Source of the DNA: Priapulus caudatus
Taxonomy: Eukaryota; Priapulida; Priapulimorpha; Priapulimorphida; Priapulidae
DNA: 23,617 nt
Direction: 5' to 3'
NCBI RefSeq assembly: GCF_000485595.1
Contig: NW_014577402.1
Span: forward strand, 200,758-224,374
Every line of letters starts with the position of its first letter. The first letter of the stretch is position 1. Positions 1 through 10,981 of this stretch are shown here, piece after piece. The notes beneath the pieces were generated by a model that searched no databases, was not told the DNA's origin, and saw only the letters and a program-made list of their open reading frames with translations. A program made the translations under genes and the position numbers.

Positions 1-55
<55 letters not shown>

Positions 56-62
56 GAGAGAG
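1..62. repeat. (AG)n microsatellite at window edge
   Basis: Almost pure AG dinucleotides, interrupted once by a T. The tract continues beyond the window. The same kind of tract, much longer, precedes the second copy of the adjacent R1 repeat at 8395, so it is probably the natural left border of R1. Confidence 0.97.
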
Positions 63-598
63 CAGACGCATACACAAACACTTGTAGCGGCACTATAGCT
101 CGCGCGGTCCCCAGCGGTTCATGTTGTTTCGCGGGCATTAACTGTCTCCACTCCGTAATGCCAGCAGCTTCTTGACAGAGAATAGCTCATCTGCGCATAT
201 CCGCTCGTATATATTGGTCACTGGGTAAATTGGGCCGACGTTTGTCCGGGCTATTCGGCCGGGAACAAACCACATTAACCCAGATTACGGCCTGTTGAAG
301 GGGCCGCGGCTGAGTCATGCGCGTCAGAGAGAAAAAGTGGCCGTCGCATTAGAAATGATTGCTAGATCGGTGGTCGTTTATAGTGGGGACAAGTTATACA
401 GCGGGGCGTATAACTAACCCGGCAATTTGTTGGCAAATTGCGCGCGTGTATCCGTTCCCCCTTATTCAACACCATTTTACTTTCAGTGAAAGCAGGCCGT
501 GAGATTTATAGAGGTAGCTGTAGGAGTGCGACAACAGACCGAGGAGGCAATGACCTGCCCACTTTTCCACTTTTCTAAAATTTATGACCTTTTCACTC

Positions 599-990
599 GC
601 TCGCTCCCTCTCTCTCTCTCTCTCTCTCCCTCTCTCTCTCGCTCTCTCTCTCTCTCCCTCCCTCCCTCTCTCTCTCCCTCGCGCTCGCGCACTTTCATTG
701 CCGCTTCCAATTTAACTCATTCTCACTAATTACACTTCTCTCGCTCTCCCTCTTTCATTTCTTCTGTCTCTGCTTCTCCGTCTCCCTCTTTATATCTCTT
801 TTCTGTCTCTCCCGCTCGCTCAGTCACGCGGTATTCTTCGCCCTCGCACTCGCTCATTCTCTCTCCATCTCCCTCGCACACTTACGCTCTCTCTTTCACC
901 CCCTCTCCCCCACTCTCGCTCGGCAACTTCTCGCCCTTGTTCATTCTCTCTCTCGCCCACCATCTACCTCCCCCACTAAATCTCTTACCC
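599..990 (+). repeat. CT-rich pyrimidine tract inside R1
   Basis: Dominated by (CT)n and TCCC runs, interrupted by short unique words such as CGCTCGCGC. The serine/leucine-rich open frames here are translations of the dinucleotide repeat. The tract contains many polypyrimidine-tract-like stretches, so splice acceptor predictions in it are unreliable. Confidence 0.9.
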
Positions 991-1309
991 CTATATCCAA
1001 CAGGAAGGCGGTCAGAAGTGCAACAACAGCAAGAAGTAGACCAGAACAGCGGGGCTCTAAGCAAGACAATAGCCACGCCGCTAGAAAAAACACCATAGAA
1101 AAAACACACCTCCGCAACCTCGCTGAGTCACGCCACCGGTAACCTCCTCCCCTTCCCCTGCTTCTCCCCCTCCTCCTCCTCTTCCTCTGCTGCTCACTAC
1201 ACCCTTCGCTTCCTCGCTCACCAATAACGCCCTCTCCCCGCGCGGTACCCCGTTAAAGCAGCAGAGGCAGTAGCAGTAGCAACAGTGAACTAAAGGAAAG
1301 CCGAACCAC

Positions 1310-1450
1310 CGACAAATGAAACACTGATAAACGAATCAACGAGGCATGAATTAGTGAGGAATGAATGACACAGGAAGGAGTGAAAGAGAACATAAATGAC
1401 AATGAAACGAATAACTAATGAATGAATGACAGATGAACGGATGACCTGGG
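1310..1450 (+). repeat. Degenerate GAATGAATGAC-type short repeat
   Basis: Variants of the words ATGAATGAC, GAATGA and ACGAAT recur about every 10 to 15 bases. No gene is seen between the end of R1 (1252) and the candidate exon at 1564. The rest of that interval is unremarkable sequence plus a short GCAGCAGAGGCAG stretch at about 1257-1290. Confidence 0.5.
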
Positions 1451-1563
1451 ACAGCCTGCCCCCGGGCTAATGCCCCCATCCTCCATCCACGCGCTTAGTG
1501 CAGTAAGCGAATTAACGAGTTATCCATACCATAATAATTCCATTCTCATTTTTGTCTTCCTAG

Positions 1564-1719
1564 TTGCTCTCTATCCGGAACCATCAATCAAGCAATTACG
1601 ATAATATCAGTGGCCGTGCCTCAACCCCCCCCCCATCGCGTGTAATCTGGGATATCAAATATTGGAGCAACAAAGAACGAATAGCTTCGTATATTATGTC
1701 AACACGTCAATACTACTCC
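1564..1719 (+). CDS. Candidate internal exon, unknown protein
   Basis: A strong 3' splice site (pyrimidine-rich CATTTTTGTCTTCCTAG ending at 1563) precedes a fully open 156-base stretch. It ends at a canonical 5' splice site, CTCC followed by GTAAGTGAAAG at 1720. Length is an exact multiple of three, giving 52 codons in phase 0/0. The frame has an in-frame TAG at 1561-1563 inside the acceptor, so it cannot extend upstream unspliced. The peptide is not low complexity: it begins LSIRNHQSSNYDNISG, has a TPPP stretch coded over a run of ten C, then RVIWDIKYWSNKERI. I do not recognise a family and no partner exon is evident nearby. The C10 homopolymer is a likely site of length error. The exon call is an inference from splice signals plus the open frame. 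Confidence 0.4.
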
Positions 1720-1867
1720 GTAAGTGAAAGCAATCAGCGAGACTAAACTATGCATAACTATGCAAACAAGACCGCCGCCGCTGGGCCGCTGAAAAAATAC
1801 GACGAGAGAATATATACCCGCAGACGCTAGGTTACCGGGGAGCCACTACCGTGAGAGTCTTACACGA

Positions 1868-2215
1868 AATCTCCCATCATCAACATCATCGTCGCCTCTA
1901 TCACCAACACCATCGCCGTCACCATTACCAACACCATCGCCGTCACCATTACCAACACCATCGCCGCCGCCATCACCAAAATCATGGCCGCTACCATCAC
2001 CAATATCATGGCCGCCACCAACAAAACCATCGTAGCCGCCACCATCACCAACACCATCGCCGCCCTATCAACAACATCTTAGCCGCCACCATCACCAACA
2101 TCTTAGCCGCCACCATCACCAACATCTTAGCCGCCACCATCACCAACATCTTAGCCGCCACCATCAACAACACCATCGCCGCTACCATTGTCTCCACCAC
2201 CAACACCAGCGCCAC
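1868..2215. repeat. 24-bp minisatellite, CAYCACCAAC-type
   Basis: About fourteen tandem copies of a 24-base unit built from CCACCATCACCAACAYC. The right part (about 2070-2160) is nearly homogeneous and each unit carries CTTAGCCG; the left part has CATCGCCG instead. On the minus strand one frame of the left part reads a Gly/Asp/Asn-rich repeat, but in the right part the same frame has a TAA in every unit. The array therefore now expands as non-coding DNA. Confidence 0.93.
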
Positions 2216-2520
2216 CACCGCCATGGTATACACATCGTTGGAGCTCAAATATAGCACACGAGAGACAATTATGCGTCGATATTTTTTTCTGTAGAAAAGG
2301 AGACAAAGAGCGCAGTCAGTGATACGCTCAGAAAGCATGATATATACGTACGGGTCGCGCATCTCTCCTGCATTCACACCATCCGAAAATCGAATAATAG
2401 AACAAAAGTAAATGTCTCAAGTAATGGTAAATCTCAACTCCGTGAATGCTCCTTCGACCCCCCCCCATTGAAGCTTCATCACATACTACGATCGGAGCAT
2501 TAGTCTCACAGTACTATACG
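2216..2520. other. No gene seen
   Basis: Mixed-composition sequence with no splice-bounded open frame, tandem repeat or recognisable RNA. A run of ten C lies at about 2458-2467. Confidence 0.5.
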
Positions 2521-2521
2521 A

Positions 2522-2700
2522 CAGGGGCGTAGCTAACCCATTTTTCCTGGGAGGGGGGGGGGGCAAAGCCATGTGCATTCTGCTGTTTTCTGGGAAGGTG
2601 ACCGCCACTGACCAAGTATTGTATCTACTTTTTTCAGTCATATGCAACTGTCACATGCAATATTAACTGACCCCTTGCCCCCCGAATAGCTACGATTCTG
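2522..2700 (+). mobile_element. Degenerate DNA-transposon remnant, CAGGGGCGTAGC end
   Basis: The left end reads CAGGGGCGTAGCTAACCC followed by a long G run and GCAAA. The right end, read on the minus strand, is CAGAATCGTAGCTATTC followed by GGGGGGCAAGGGG. These are decayed inverted ends about 180 bp apart. CAGGGGCGTAGC ends followed by G-runs are, from general knowledge, typical of many non-autonomous DNA transposons in invertebrates and other animals. No convincing target-site duplication is visible (left flank TATACGA, right flank TATGAGT), so superfamily is unassigned. Confidence 0.5.
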
Positions 2701-2739
2701 TATGAGTGAGTAGACTGTCACTGGCGCTACTCTGCCGCG

Positions 2740-2747
2740 GTCGGGGC
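2740..2747 (+). repeat. Target-site duplication, left copy (GTCGGGGC)
   Basis: GTCGGGGC lies directly before the MITE that starts at 2748, and the identical octamer follows the element at 3162-3169. It is GC-rich and unlike the AT-rich element interior, as expected for a true insertion duplication. Confidence 0.88.
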
Positions 2748-3161
2748 CACAGGCACTTGGAGCGTTTCAATAAAATATAATGCTAAATAAATACGAAATC
2801 TATTACCTAGCAAAGTCCTACTTCATTTCGCCCTATTATTTGCAACAATTTTGTAAATGCGCGTGCAAATGAACTCCTCTGCAACACACATGTACACCCG
2901 TACGCACGTCTGGCGCACACTGATTGCACACACATATATATATATATAATATATATATATATATTATATAATATATATATATATAGTATATGAGATATAG
3001 ATAGAGTAGTATCCATATAGTAGGTATATAGAGTAGTATAGTATTAGTAGTATATAGTATAGAAGAGGCGTAGTAGAACATTCAAAACTTTGGTAGTAAA
3101 TAGCAATTTGCGTAATTTAATTGTAGCATTACATTGTACTGAAACGCTCCAAGTGCCTGTG
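2748..3161 (+). mobile_element. Complete 414-bp MITE with 8-bp TSD (hAT-like)
   Basis: The element starts CACAGGCACTTGGAGCGTTT and its last bases are the reverse complement of the same sequence. The inverted ends are identical for 22 bases and similar for about 15 more (AATAAAATATAATGCTA against AGTACAATGTAATGCTA on the other arm). It is bracketed by perfect 8-bp direct repeats, GTCGGGGC, at 2740-2747 and 3162-3169. The interior holds a (TA)n tract (about 2936-2996) and no transposase. An 8-bp duplication with ends beginning CA and finishing TG fits a hAT-like non-autonomous element; P-like or Merlin-like origin is not excluded. Well-preserved ends suggest a fairly recent insertion. Confidence 0.88.
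2936..2996. repeat. (TA)n microsatellite inside the MITE
   Basis: TA repeats with occasional phase shifts (TAAT), followed by looser GTAGTATA-like words to about 3070. Strongly self-complementary, so it can fold back on itself. Confidence 0.92.
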
Positions 3162-3169
3162 GTCGGGGC
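3162..3169 (+). repeat. Target-site duplication, right copy (GTCGGGGC)
   Basis: Identical to 2740-2747 and directly adjacent to the right inverted end of the MITE. Confidence 0.88.
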
Positions 3170-3397
3170 GGGCAACACGCTCCCCCCACACGTACGTAAA
3201 CAGCTAGCCGTGGGAGACTTCGCAGCTCGGAGGCTGGGAGGAGAAGGGAAAACACGGGGCGGCTAATTGCTTCTCACATATGTCGCCACTCATCGAGCCA
3301 TCGTGCGTGCGGATGCTGGCCACTGCTGAGCCAGGCCGCGCACCCAAATTAACAGCAGCAGTAGCACAAGCAAACACACGCGGTAGGTAGAGAAGTA

Positions 3398-3735
3398 AAG
3401 AGAGAGAGGGGGAGAGCGATAGATAGAGAGAGAGAGGGGGAGAAGAGAGCGAGAGAGAGAGAGAGAGAGAGAATGAGAGAGACGTGGGAGACAGAGAAGC
3501 GGGGTAGGGAAAGATCGGGAAAGAAAGGAGAGAGAAAAGGGAAAGAGAAAGAGAGAGAGAGAGAGGAGAGAGAGTGAGAGAGAGAGAGAGATCAGTGGAA
3601 TACACACACGCGCAGCGCACGACGCACACGGAACACGAACACACACACAGCACAACACACACACACATCACACACAGACGAAGTAAGCACACACACACAA
3701 ACACAAACACAACACATACACAGAGAGATAGATAG
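3398..3735. repeat. Compound GA-rich then CA-rich microsatellite
   Basis: 3398-3600 is dominated by GA with GGGGAG and AAAGGGAAA interruptions; 3600-3722 is CA-rich, followed by a short GATA/GA tail. Long Ser/Leu- and Cys/Val-rich frames on the minus strand are translations of these tracts and are not genes. The interval 3170-3397 between the MITE and this tract shows nothing recognisable. Confidence 0.92.
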
Positions 3736-3903
3736 AGAGAGAGAGCATCAACGGAGGAAGGGCGGTTACACCTATAGCTGTCAAACATCGTAACATTCGT
3801 GCAGGCGCATTAAACCGCCCGCATTAGCCTAATCCTGGCCGCAGTGGCCTCAGAGCGTCAACGCGGGGCCGCTATGTACTTAGCAAGCCGTACTGACTAA
3901 CAG

Positions 3904-4137
3904 CGCCAACAAAATTCCACTTATGATGAATATTTGAACACGACTCGGATGAAACGAGTTCGGGTAGCAGCTGGTGCCAACGCCGGAAAGGAAGTTAGAA
4001 AATCCACCGCCTATCTAAACGTGCGCACGGGGAGGGAGGAACAGGTAACAACTACGAATCTGACATGGTGCGATGACAACCGGCATGTCGGCTTATGTAG
4101 TTCCCAACCGCCCACCCGCCATCTTTCGCACACACGC
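3904..4137 (+). CDS. Weak candidate exon, unknown basic protein
   Basis: The frame is open from 3901 to a stop at 4147-4149. A CAG at 3901-3903 could be an acceptor (with TACTGAC and CTAAC words just upstream), but its polypyrimidine tract is poor. Two donors are possible: CAG followed by GTAACAAC at 4045 (exon 3904-4044, 47 codons, phase 0/0), or CACGC followed by GTAAGTAC at 4138, the stronger donor. The encoded peptide is not repetitive, beginning RQQNSTYDEYLNTTRMKRVR, and basic overall. An ATG at 3949 is an alternative start. I recognise no family. Chance openness over 80 codons in GC-moderate sequence is possible. Confidence 0.28.
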
Positions 4138-4179
4138 GTAAGTACATAGAAACTATATACAGACACTACTCCAACTAGT

Positions 4180-4186
4180 ATATTAT
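4180..4186 (+). repeat. Left 7-bp direct repeat of foldback element (ATATTAT)
   Basis: ATATTAT precedes CAAGAG at 4187. The right counterpart in this copy is ATGATTAT (4966-4973), one base longer. The second copy of the right end (16523-16529) has exactly ATATTAT, so the extra G looks like an indel in this copy. Confidence 0.55.
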
Positions 4187-4965
4187 CAAGAGCTCATAAT
4201 AGAGAAGAGTAATGGCAACCGTGTTACAGTCGTTTTGCATAGTTTCAACTTGTCAATATGTGAATATAATATTCAAACTTTACCTTATTTCGTGCTATGA
4301 TGACTCCTTAAATCATAATTATGGACACCACCAATTTACCTGAAAATCGTAATGTGTCTCAAAAAAGTTATTGAATACGACACGGTTTCCCAACAGTTTT
4401 CCCAAATATTCGCATGTATTCGCGCCATCGTTGAATATGCGGCGGCAGCACCAGGTTGTAAGCTACGGGATGCGGGGCTGTAGGGGATATTAGGTAAGGC
4501 ACAGTAAAAAGCACTTGTTTTGCATCATTAATCATCAGGAAACAACGATGGCAAAACAGCTAAAATCAGCTGCTAGCTCGCCGTGAGCACACAGGGGATT
4601 TATTTCCTAAGTAGGGAGTACACCTAATACAATTCGAATGTCTAATATCCCCAACCAGCCCCCAGAGTTCCGTCATAGACAATAGAACACAATCCACGAT
4701 AATAAACTTGCCGCCGAATACATGCGAACATTTGGGAAAACTGTGTGAAACCGTGTCGTTTCAAAGAACTTTTTTGAAGAACACATTACGATTTTCAGGT
4801 AAATTGGTGTGTAATTACAGTTAATATGATTAGGGGAATCATAGACGAAAACAAAGGTAAAGTTAGAATATATTTATTCACATATTGATGAAATATTTAA
4901 ACTTGAAAACTAATGGGCAAAACGCTGTTAAAACGGTGTCATACTCTTCTCTATTATGGCTATTG
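4187..4965 (+). mobile_element. 779-bp nested foldback element, CAAGAG-family
   Basis: Outer inverted arms run from about 4187-4432 and 4719-4965. The left arm reads CAAGAGCTCATAATAGAGAA; the inverted right arm reads CAATAGCCATAATAGAGAAG, then both continue through the shared words AATATGTGAATA, TTACCTGAAAATCGTAATGTG, ACGACACGGTTTC and CCCAAAT-TTCGCATGTATTCG. An inner inverted pair (4476-4494 and 4642-4660, GGCTGTAGGGGATATTAGG and its complement) sits in the core, so the element folds as nested stems. No open frame of note lies inside. It shares end sequence with the short hairpins at 6920, 11690, 14571, 14634 and 23421, and is probably the longest, possibly parental, non-autonomous member. 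Confidence 0.75.
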
Positions 4966-5755
4966 ATGATTATTTCGATGGTAGTCACACCTTTAGACTG
5001 ACTCCATGTAGTCCATTGATTAACACGAAAGCTCGCGCAATCGGTTGCAGCCAGAAGGAAAGCGTGGGGTCAGTCTGATAGGCAAAATAGCAAATCCATA
5101 AAGCAAGTAAACCGTAACCATTTTATAACATCAGAAAACACCAAAAACCCGATTGCGATGCTATTGTTATTACGCAAAATCCCAATTCAATGGTTTTTCC
5201 AATACGTCTCAAACGCCTTTCTTAGAAAAAATTCAAAACTCCCGATATATATATATTAATTTATAATCAAGGTAGTACTTTAGCTCTTTGATATCCTTAC
5301 GTGTCGTTGGTGAGCACACTGTAAGGACACGCGTCACTGTTCGGCTGACTAATACCAGACGATGGCTGCCGACTAATACAAGCTAACGACTCGCAACAAA
5401 ACCATTCGGGTATCAAAAAACAGAAACTCCACGCGTGATAGCGTCATCATGACACCAAAGCGCCACACAATATCAATGATCGGGGTGCAACTACAGGACG
5501 AGGCGACCGCGTCAATCAGTCACCAGCATTCTCGTCACCGGCGGCACCCGCCGGGGGATGGAGGGAACGTATGGTTGGGGGAGGGGGTCCCCGGGGGAGG
5601 GGGACCGCCTTACCTCCATCATCCAGGCCCCATCGCATAAGGCGCACAATTACCCATCTTCACGGCGGGTAATGCGGTCCGTGGCCGTTAGTCGTGCACC
5701 GAACGCGCGCAGCAGTCAACAAGTAGTAGTAAGTAGCAGCAGCAGCAGCAACAGC
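4437..5755 (+). repeat. Direct repeat R2, copy A (~1.3 kb)
   Basis: Recurs at 16013-17247 in the same orientation. The repeat begins GCGGCAGCACCAGGTTGTAA at the boundary between the left arm and core of the foldback element. It includes the element core, its right arm, and about 780 bp of outside flank, ending in AAGTAGTAGTA and (CAG)n. Copy A is about 84 bases longer than copy B, mostly through scattered small insertions. No frame is conserved between copies, so I call no gene in it. A short (TA)n lies at about 5245-5258. Confidence 0.87.
5540..5600 (+). repeat. GC-rich palindromic GGGTCCCCGGGG segment in R2
   Basis: CCGCCGGGGGATGGAGGG is followed by GGGGGAGGGGGTCCCCGG and GGGAGGGGGACCGC. 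The same segment is at about 17053-17115 in copy B. It holds G-runs able in principle to form quadruplex, plus the self-complementary core GGGTCCCCGGGG. No function is implied by sequence alone. Confidence 0.6.
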
Positions 5756-6285
5756 AGCAACAGCAGTAGCAGTAGTAAGTAGGAGCAGCAGCAGCAGCAG
5801 CAGTAGTAGTTAGTAGTGAGAGCAGCAGCAGCAGCAGCAGCCAGCAGCAACAGGCAAGTACCAGTAAGAGTAGAGGCAGGCAGCGAGCCAGCACGCAACA
5901 GCAGCAACAGCAGTAGCAGTAAGTAGGAGGCAGCAGCAGCAGCAGCAGCAGCAAGCAGCAGTAGTAGTATAGTATGGGAGCAGGCCAGCAGCAGCATAAA
6001 CAGCAGCAAAACAGCAGTACAGTAGTAAGTAGTAGTGTAGCAGGCAGCAGCAGCACGCAGACAGCAGTAGCAGTAGTAGTAGGAGCAGCAGCAAGCAGCA
6101 GCAACAGCAGAAGCAGTAGCTAGTAAAAGCAGCAGCAGGCAGCAGTAGCAGCAGCAGCAGCCAGGCAGTAGTAGTAGTAGTAGTAGTAGTAGTAGGCAGC
6201 AGCAGCATCAGCAGTATAGGTAGTAGGCAGCAGCAGCAGATGTTAGCAGCAACAAGCAAGCAGCAGCAGGCAGTAGTAAGTAGTC

Positions 6286-6337
<52 letters not shown>

Positions 6338-6803
6338 CAGGCAGGCGGCAGCAGCAGCAGCAGCAGCAGCAGGAGTAGTCCAGCATCACTCAGCAAGCAG
6401 TAGCACAGTCAGCAACCAACCACCAGCAGCAGCAACAGCAAGTGACCACCCAGCAGCAGTAGCAGCAGCAGCACATAGCCAGTCAGCACCAACCAGCACC
6501 ACCACTACCGACCACCACCACGCACCAGGCACCAACACCGAAACACCACCACCACCACACCTCACCACACACCAGCCATCCACCAAACCACCACCACCAC
6601 CACCAACCACCACGCCCCAACACACACCCCCCCAACCACCAACACCAGTACAGGCAGCACCACACCACACACCAGCAAGCATCAGCAGCAGCAGCTAGCA
6701 ACACGCACCACCACCACCCAGCAGCAGCATCACCACCACCACCACCAACCACCACGCACTACCGCAGTAGCAGCAAGGCAGCAGCAGCAGCAGCAGCAGT
6801 AAG
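5716..6803. repeat. Long compound triplet array (CAG/TAG/CAC)
   Basis: About 1.1 kb of interleaved CAG, TAG/AGT and, from 6480 to 6770, CAC/ACC triplets, with frequent one-base slips. Relatively pure blocks are (TAG)n at 6168-6194 and 6285-6336 and (CAG)n at 5936-5952 and 6350-6372. The corresponding place at the end of R2 copy B has only about 27 bases (17221-17247). Poly-Leu, poly-Cys and poly-Thr frames on the minus strand are repeat translations. Confidence 0.95.
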
Positions 6804-6919
6804 CAACAGCATGCCCAGGCGGCGAGTGACGGACCCAGCGAGAAGATGAAGTGTGGGCATTATACGCATGAGTCAGATTCATGCACGGCGGCACGGCGGC
6901 GCAAGCGGGAATATACCAT

Positions 6920-6967
6920 CAAGAGTAAGTAAATAGGAGATAATAATGCTCCTATTATGTACTCTTG
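6920..6967 (+). mobile_element. 48-bp CAAGAG-family hairpin
   Basis: The left arm CAAGAGTAAGTAAATAGGAG pairs with the right arm CTCCTATTATGTACTCTTG (one bulge and one mismatch) around a 9-base AT-rich loop. Ends match the larger foldback element at 4187. The flanking heptamers are ATACCAT and AAATTAT, only 4 of 7 identical, so insertion is not proven by duplication here. Confidence 0.6.
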
Positions 6968-7051
6968 AAATTATGGCACGTCATAGCCACGTATAGTCAC
7001 GTCGCACGGCTGTTAACAATTCACATCGGTTCTACGCTTCCTCTCATCTTG

Positions 7052-7190
7052 CACACACACACGCGCGCGCGCAGCTCTCTGCTCTCACACACCAGAACAG
7101 CACACACACACGACCACACACACACACACACACCACACGCACTAACACGCACAGACAACGCACGCACACAGAATGGCACCGCACGCACGC
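7052..7190. repeat. CA/CG-rich microsatellite
   Basis: (CA)n with CGCG interruptions such as ACACACGCGCGCGCGCAG. It is followed by a CT-rich tract from about 7197 to 7375. Nothing gene-like is supported between 6803 and 7429 apart from the hairpin at 6920. Confidence 0.9.
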
Positions 7191-7428
7191 GCGCGGCGAT
7201 CTTTCTCTCATCCGTTCGCTTCTCTGTCTGGCTGGCTCTCCTCTCACCGCTTCCCGCTCCCCTTTCTCTCTATTTCTCTCTCCGCTCACTCCTCTCCTTC
7301 TCACGGTCTCACTCACCCCTCTCTTCTCTCTCGCTCCTCATATCTCTCCTCTCCTCTATCTATCTTCTGTCCTCTTTGGCTGGAATCTTTCCCGTGTCTG
7401 AGTTCTTCCCAACACACCACCATACCGG

Positions 7429-8155
7429 TGAGTAACTACCCGCCCCACGTCCCATACGCCGTGTGTACGCACGACATCAGTGAGTAACATTACCCAGGCC
7501 TCCACGTCCCACTACGCCGTGTGTACGCACACATCAGTGCGAGGTAAATCTAACCAGCCCCCACCTCCCACTACGCCGTGTGTACGCACACATCAGTGAG
7601 TAAGCTACCCAGCCCCCACGTCCCACTACGCCGTTGTACGCAGCACATCAGTGAGTAACTACCCAGCCCCACGTCCCACTAACGCCGTGTGTTACGCACA
7701 CAATCCAGTGGAGTAACTATCCCGCCCCCACCTTCCCACCTACGCGTGGGGGTTTGGGGGGGGGGGGTACGCACACCCCCCAGTGAGTAACTACCCGCCC
7801 CCACCTCCAGACACACGCCGTGTGTACGCACACATAGTGAGAAACTACCTAGCCCCCACCGTCCCACTAACGGCCGTGTGTACCACACAGTCAGTAAAGT
7901 AACTATCGCAGCCCCCACCTCCCACTAACGCCGTGTGTACGCACCCCCAGTGAGAAGCTACCCAGCCCCACTCCACTACGCCGTGTGTTGACGCACACAC
8001 CGGCTCATCCCAGTGAAACTACCGCGCCCCCACACTCCCACTACGGCCGTGTTACGCACACATCAAGTGAGTAACTACCCAGCCCCCACCTCCACCTACG
8101 GCCGCGGTACGTCACACCCAGTGAGTAACTACCGCAGCCTGCACCTCGCCCACTA
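7429..8155 (+). repeat. 54-bp minisatellite, about 13 copies
   Basis: The unit contains CAGTGAGTAACTACCCAGCC, then CCCACCTCCCACTACGCC, then GTGTGTACGCACACAT. Every copy differs by small insertions or deletions; a G-run disrupts the copy near 7750. The unit has a near-palindrome around GTAC (GTGTGTACGCACAC) and a perfect GTGAGT, the core of a 5' splice site. Open frames here are short and shift repeatedly. Confidence 0.92.
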
Positions 8156-9889
<1,734 letters not shown>

Positions 9890-9929
9890 CCCCGTAAAAT
9901 AATAATGGGCTTTTTTCTCTCCCATGCGC

Positions 9930-10370
9930 GCTCATCCTCTCTCCCTGCTCGCTCCTTTTCTCTCTCTCTCTCCTCGTCTATCTCGTCTCTCGTCGTCTCT
10001 CTCTCGTCTCTCACTCCTCTCTCTCTCTAACCTCCCATTTCTCTCTATTTCTCTCTCTCTCTCTCTCTCTCTGCATGCGCGCAGGCGTCTCTAACCCACC
10101 TCCGGTCCATTGTCTCTCTCAGACGGTCGCACGAGCTGCCGGTCTCCCCTTACCCTGCCTCTCCCTTCTACTCTCTTTCGCCCTCATAAACCCCCCGACG
10201 CCTATCTCTGTCTGCTCGTACCTCGTCCTCCCGGCCGCCCCTTCATTTCTGCGCCCTCTCCTCTGCCGGCCCCCTGCTCTCCGCATGCCTCTCTTTCCCG
10301 ACTCTTCTCACGCCCTTCGCCTCTCCCTCTCCTCCCCGGCCCCTCACTCGCCGCCGGCCGCGGATGCGGG
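9930..10370 (+). repeat. CT-rich pyrimidine region
   Basis: (CT)n at about 9958-10030 and 10040-10072, then a less regular C/T-rich region (CCTCTCCTCTGCC, CTCCCCGGCCCC) to about 10370. Ser/Leu/Pro-rich frames are compositional. Confidence 0.85.
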
Positions 10371-10663
10371 CGCTAAATCGTAAAGTTTCAATTAATTTTC
10401 GGGCAGCTAATATGTTGATTAACAGGCGGGGAGAGCGGGTAGGTGGGGTGGGGGGTGTAACGGCGGCGGCGGCAGCTGCTCGCCTGTCACTTGAAGCGCG
10501 GCGGTGGGGTAAAGGGTTAGCGCGGTCACCTGGGAGCAGTCGACACCAGCTGTTGTGTGCTGCTACGTGATTCGATCGCGTTGCCCCGTGTGTTAATGTG
10601 ATCTGCACCGCGTACGGTGCGAAAACTGATGCTGTCAGCGCCTGCTGTTCACACGTTCACTGT
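10371..10663. other. No gene seen; mixed GC-rich sequence
   Basis: Contains an AT-rich island at 10383-10424 with ATTAATTTTC and GTTGATTAAC, the latter close to an HNF1-type GTTAAT half-palindrome, within GC-rich surroundings (GGCGGCGGCGGCAGC at 10461-10476). No splice-bounded open frame stands out. Confidence 0.4.
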
Positions 10664-10664
10664 T

Positions 10665-10720
<56 letters not shown>

Positions 10721-10768
10721 TGTGTGTGTGTGTGTGTGTGTGGAAGAGGAGGGAGGAAGAGAGAGAGC

Positions 10769-10812
<44 letters not shown>

Positions 10813-10904
10813 GACAGCGAGACGGAGAGAGAAGGAGAGAAAGCGCGCGTGCGTGTGCTTGTGTGTGTGTAATGCCGAGAAACGAGTTGAGAGCGAGGGG
10901 GAGA

Positions 10905-10981
<77 letters not shown>

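Larger units (their letters stand above)
1..1252 (+). repeat. Direct repeat R1, copy A (~1.2 kb)
   Basis: The unique-sequence part from about 62 to 1252 is found again, same orientation, at about 8607-9889. Shared landmarks include the TATATATTGGTCAC segment near 207, the AGAAATGATTGCTAGATCGG segment near 351, the CT-rich stretch 599-990 and the end at GTACCCCG. The copies differ mainly by scattered one- and two-base insertions and short blocks. Beyond 1252 the flanks are unrelated. No coding frame survives in both copies, because every candidate frame is shifted. It could be an unknown repetitive element or a segmental duplication; I do not recognise a family. Confidence 0.85.

Noticed and set aside
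480-500. Acceptor-like TTTTACTTTCAG conserved in both R1 copies (484 and 9060)
   Set aside because: The following frame is shifted between copies and stops early; no exon is supported.
3204-3788. Long Ser/Leu- and Cys/Val-rich minus-strand frames
   Set aside because: They translate (GA)n and (CA)n microsatellites in all frames and carry no domain.
4187-4965. Foldback arms as LTRs of a retrotransposon
   Set aside because: The arms are inverted, not direct, and there is no polymerase or gag-like frame.
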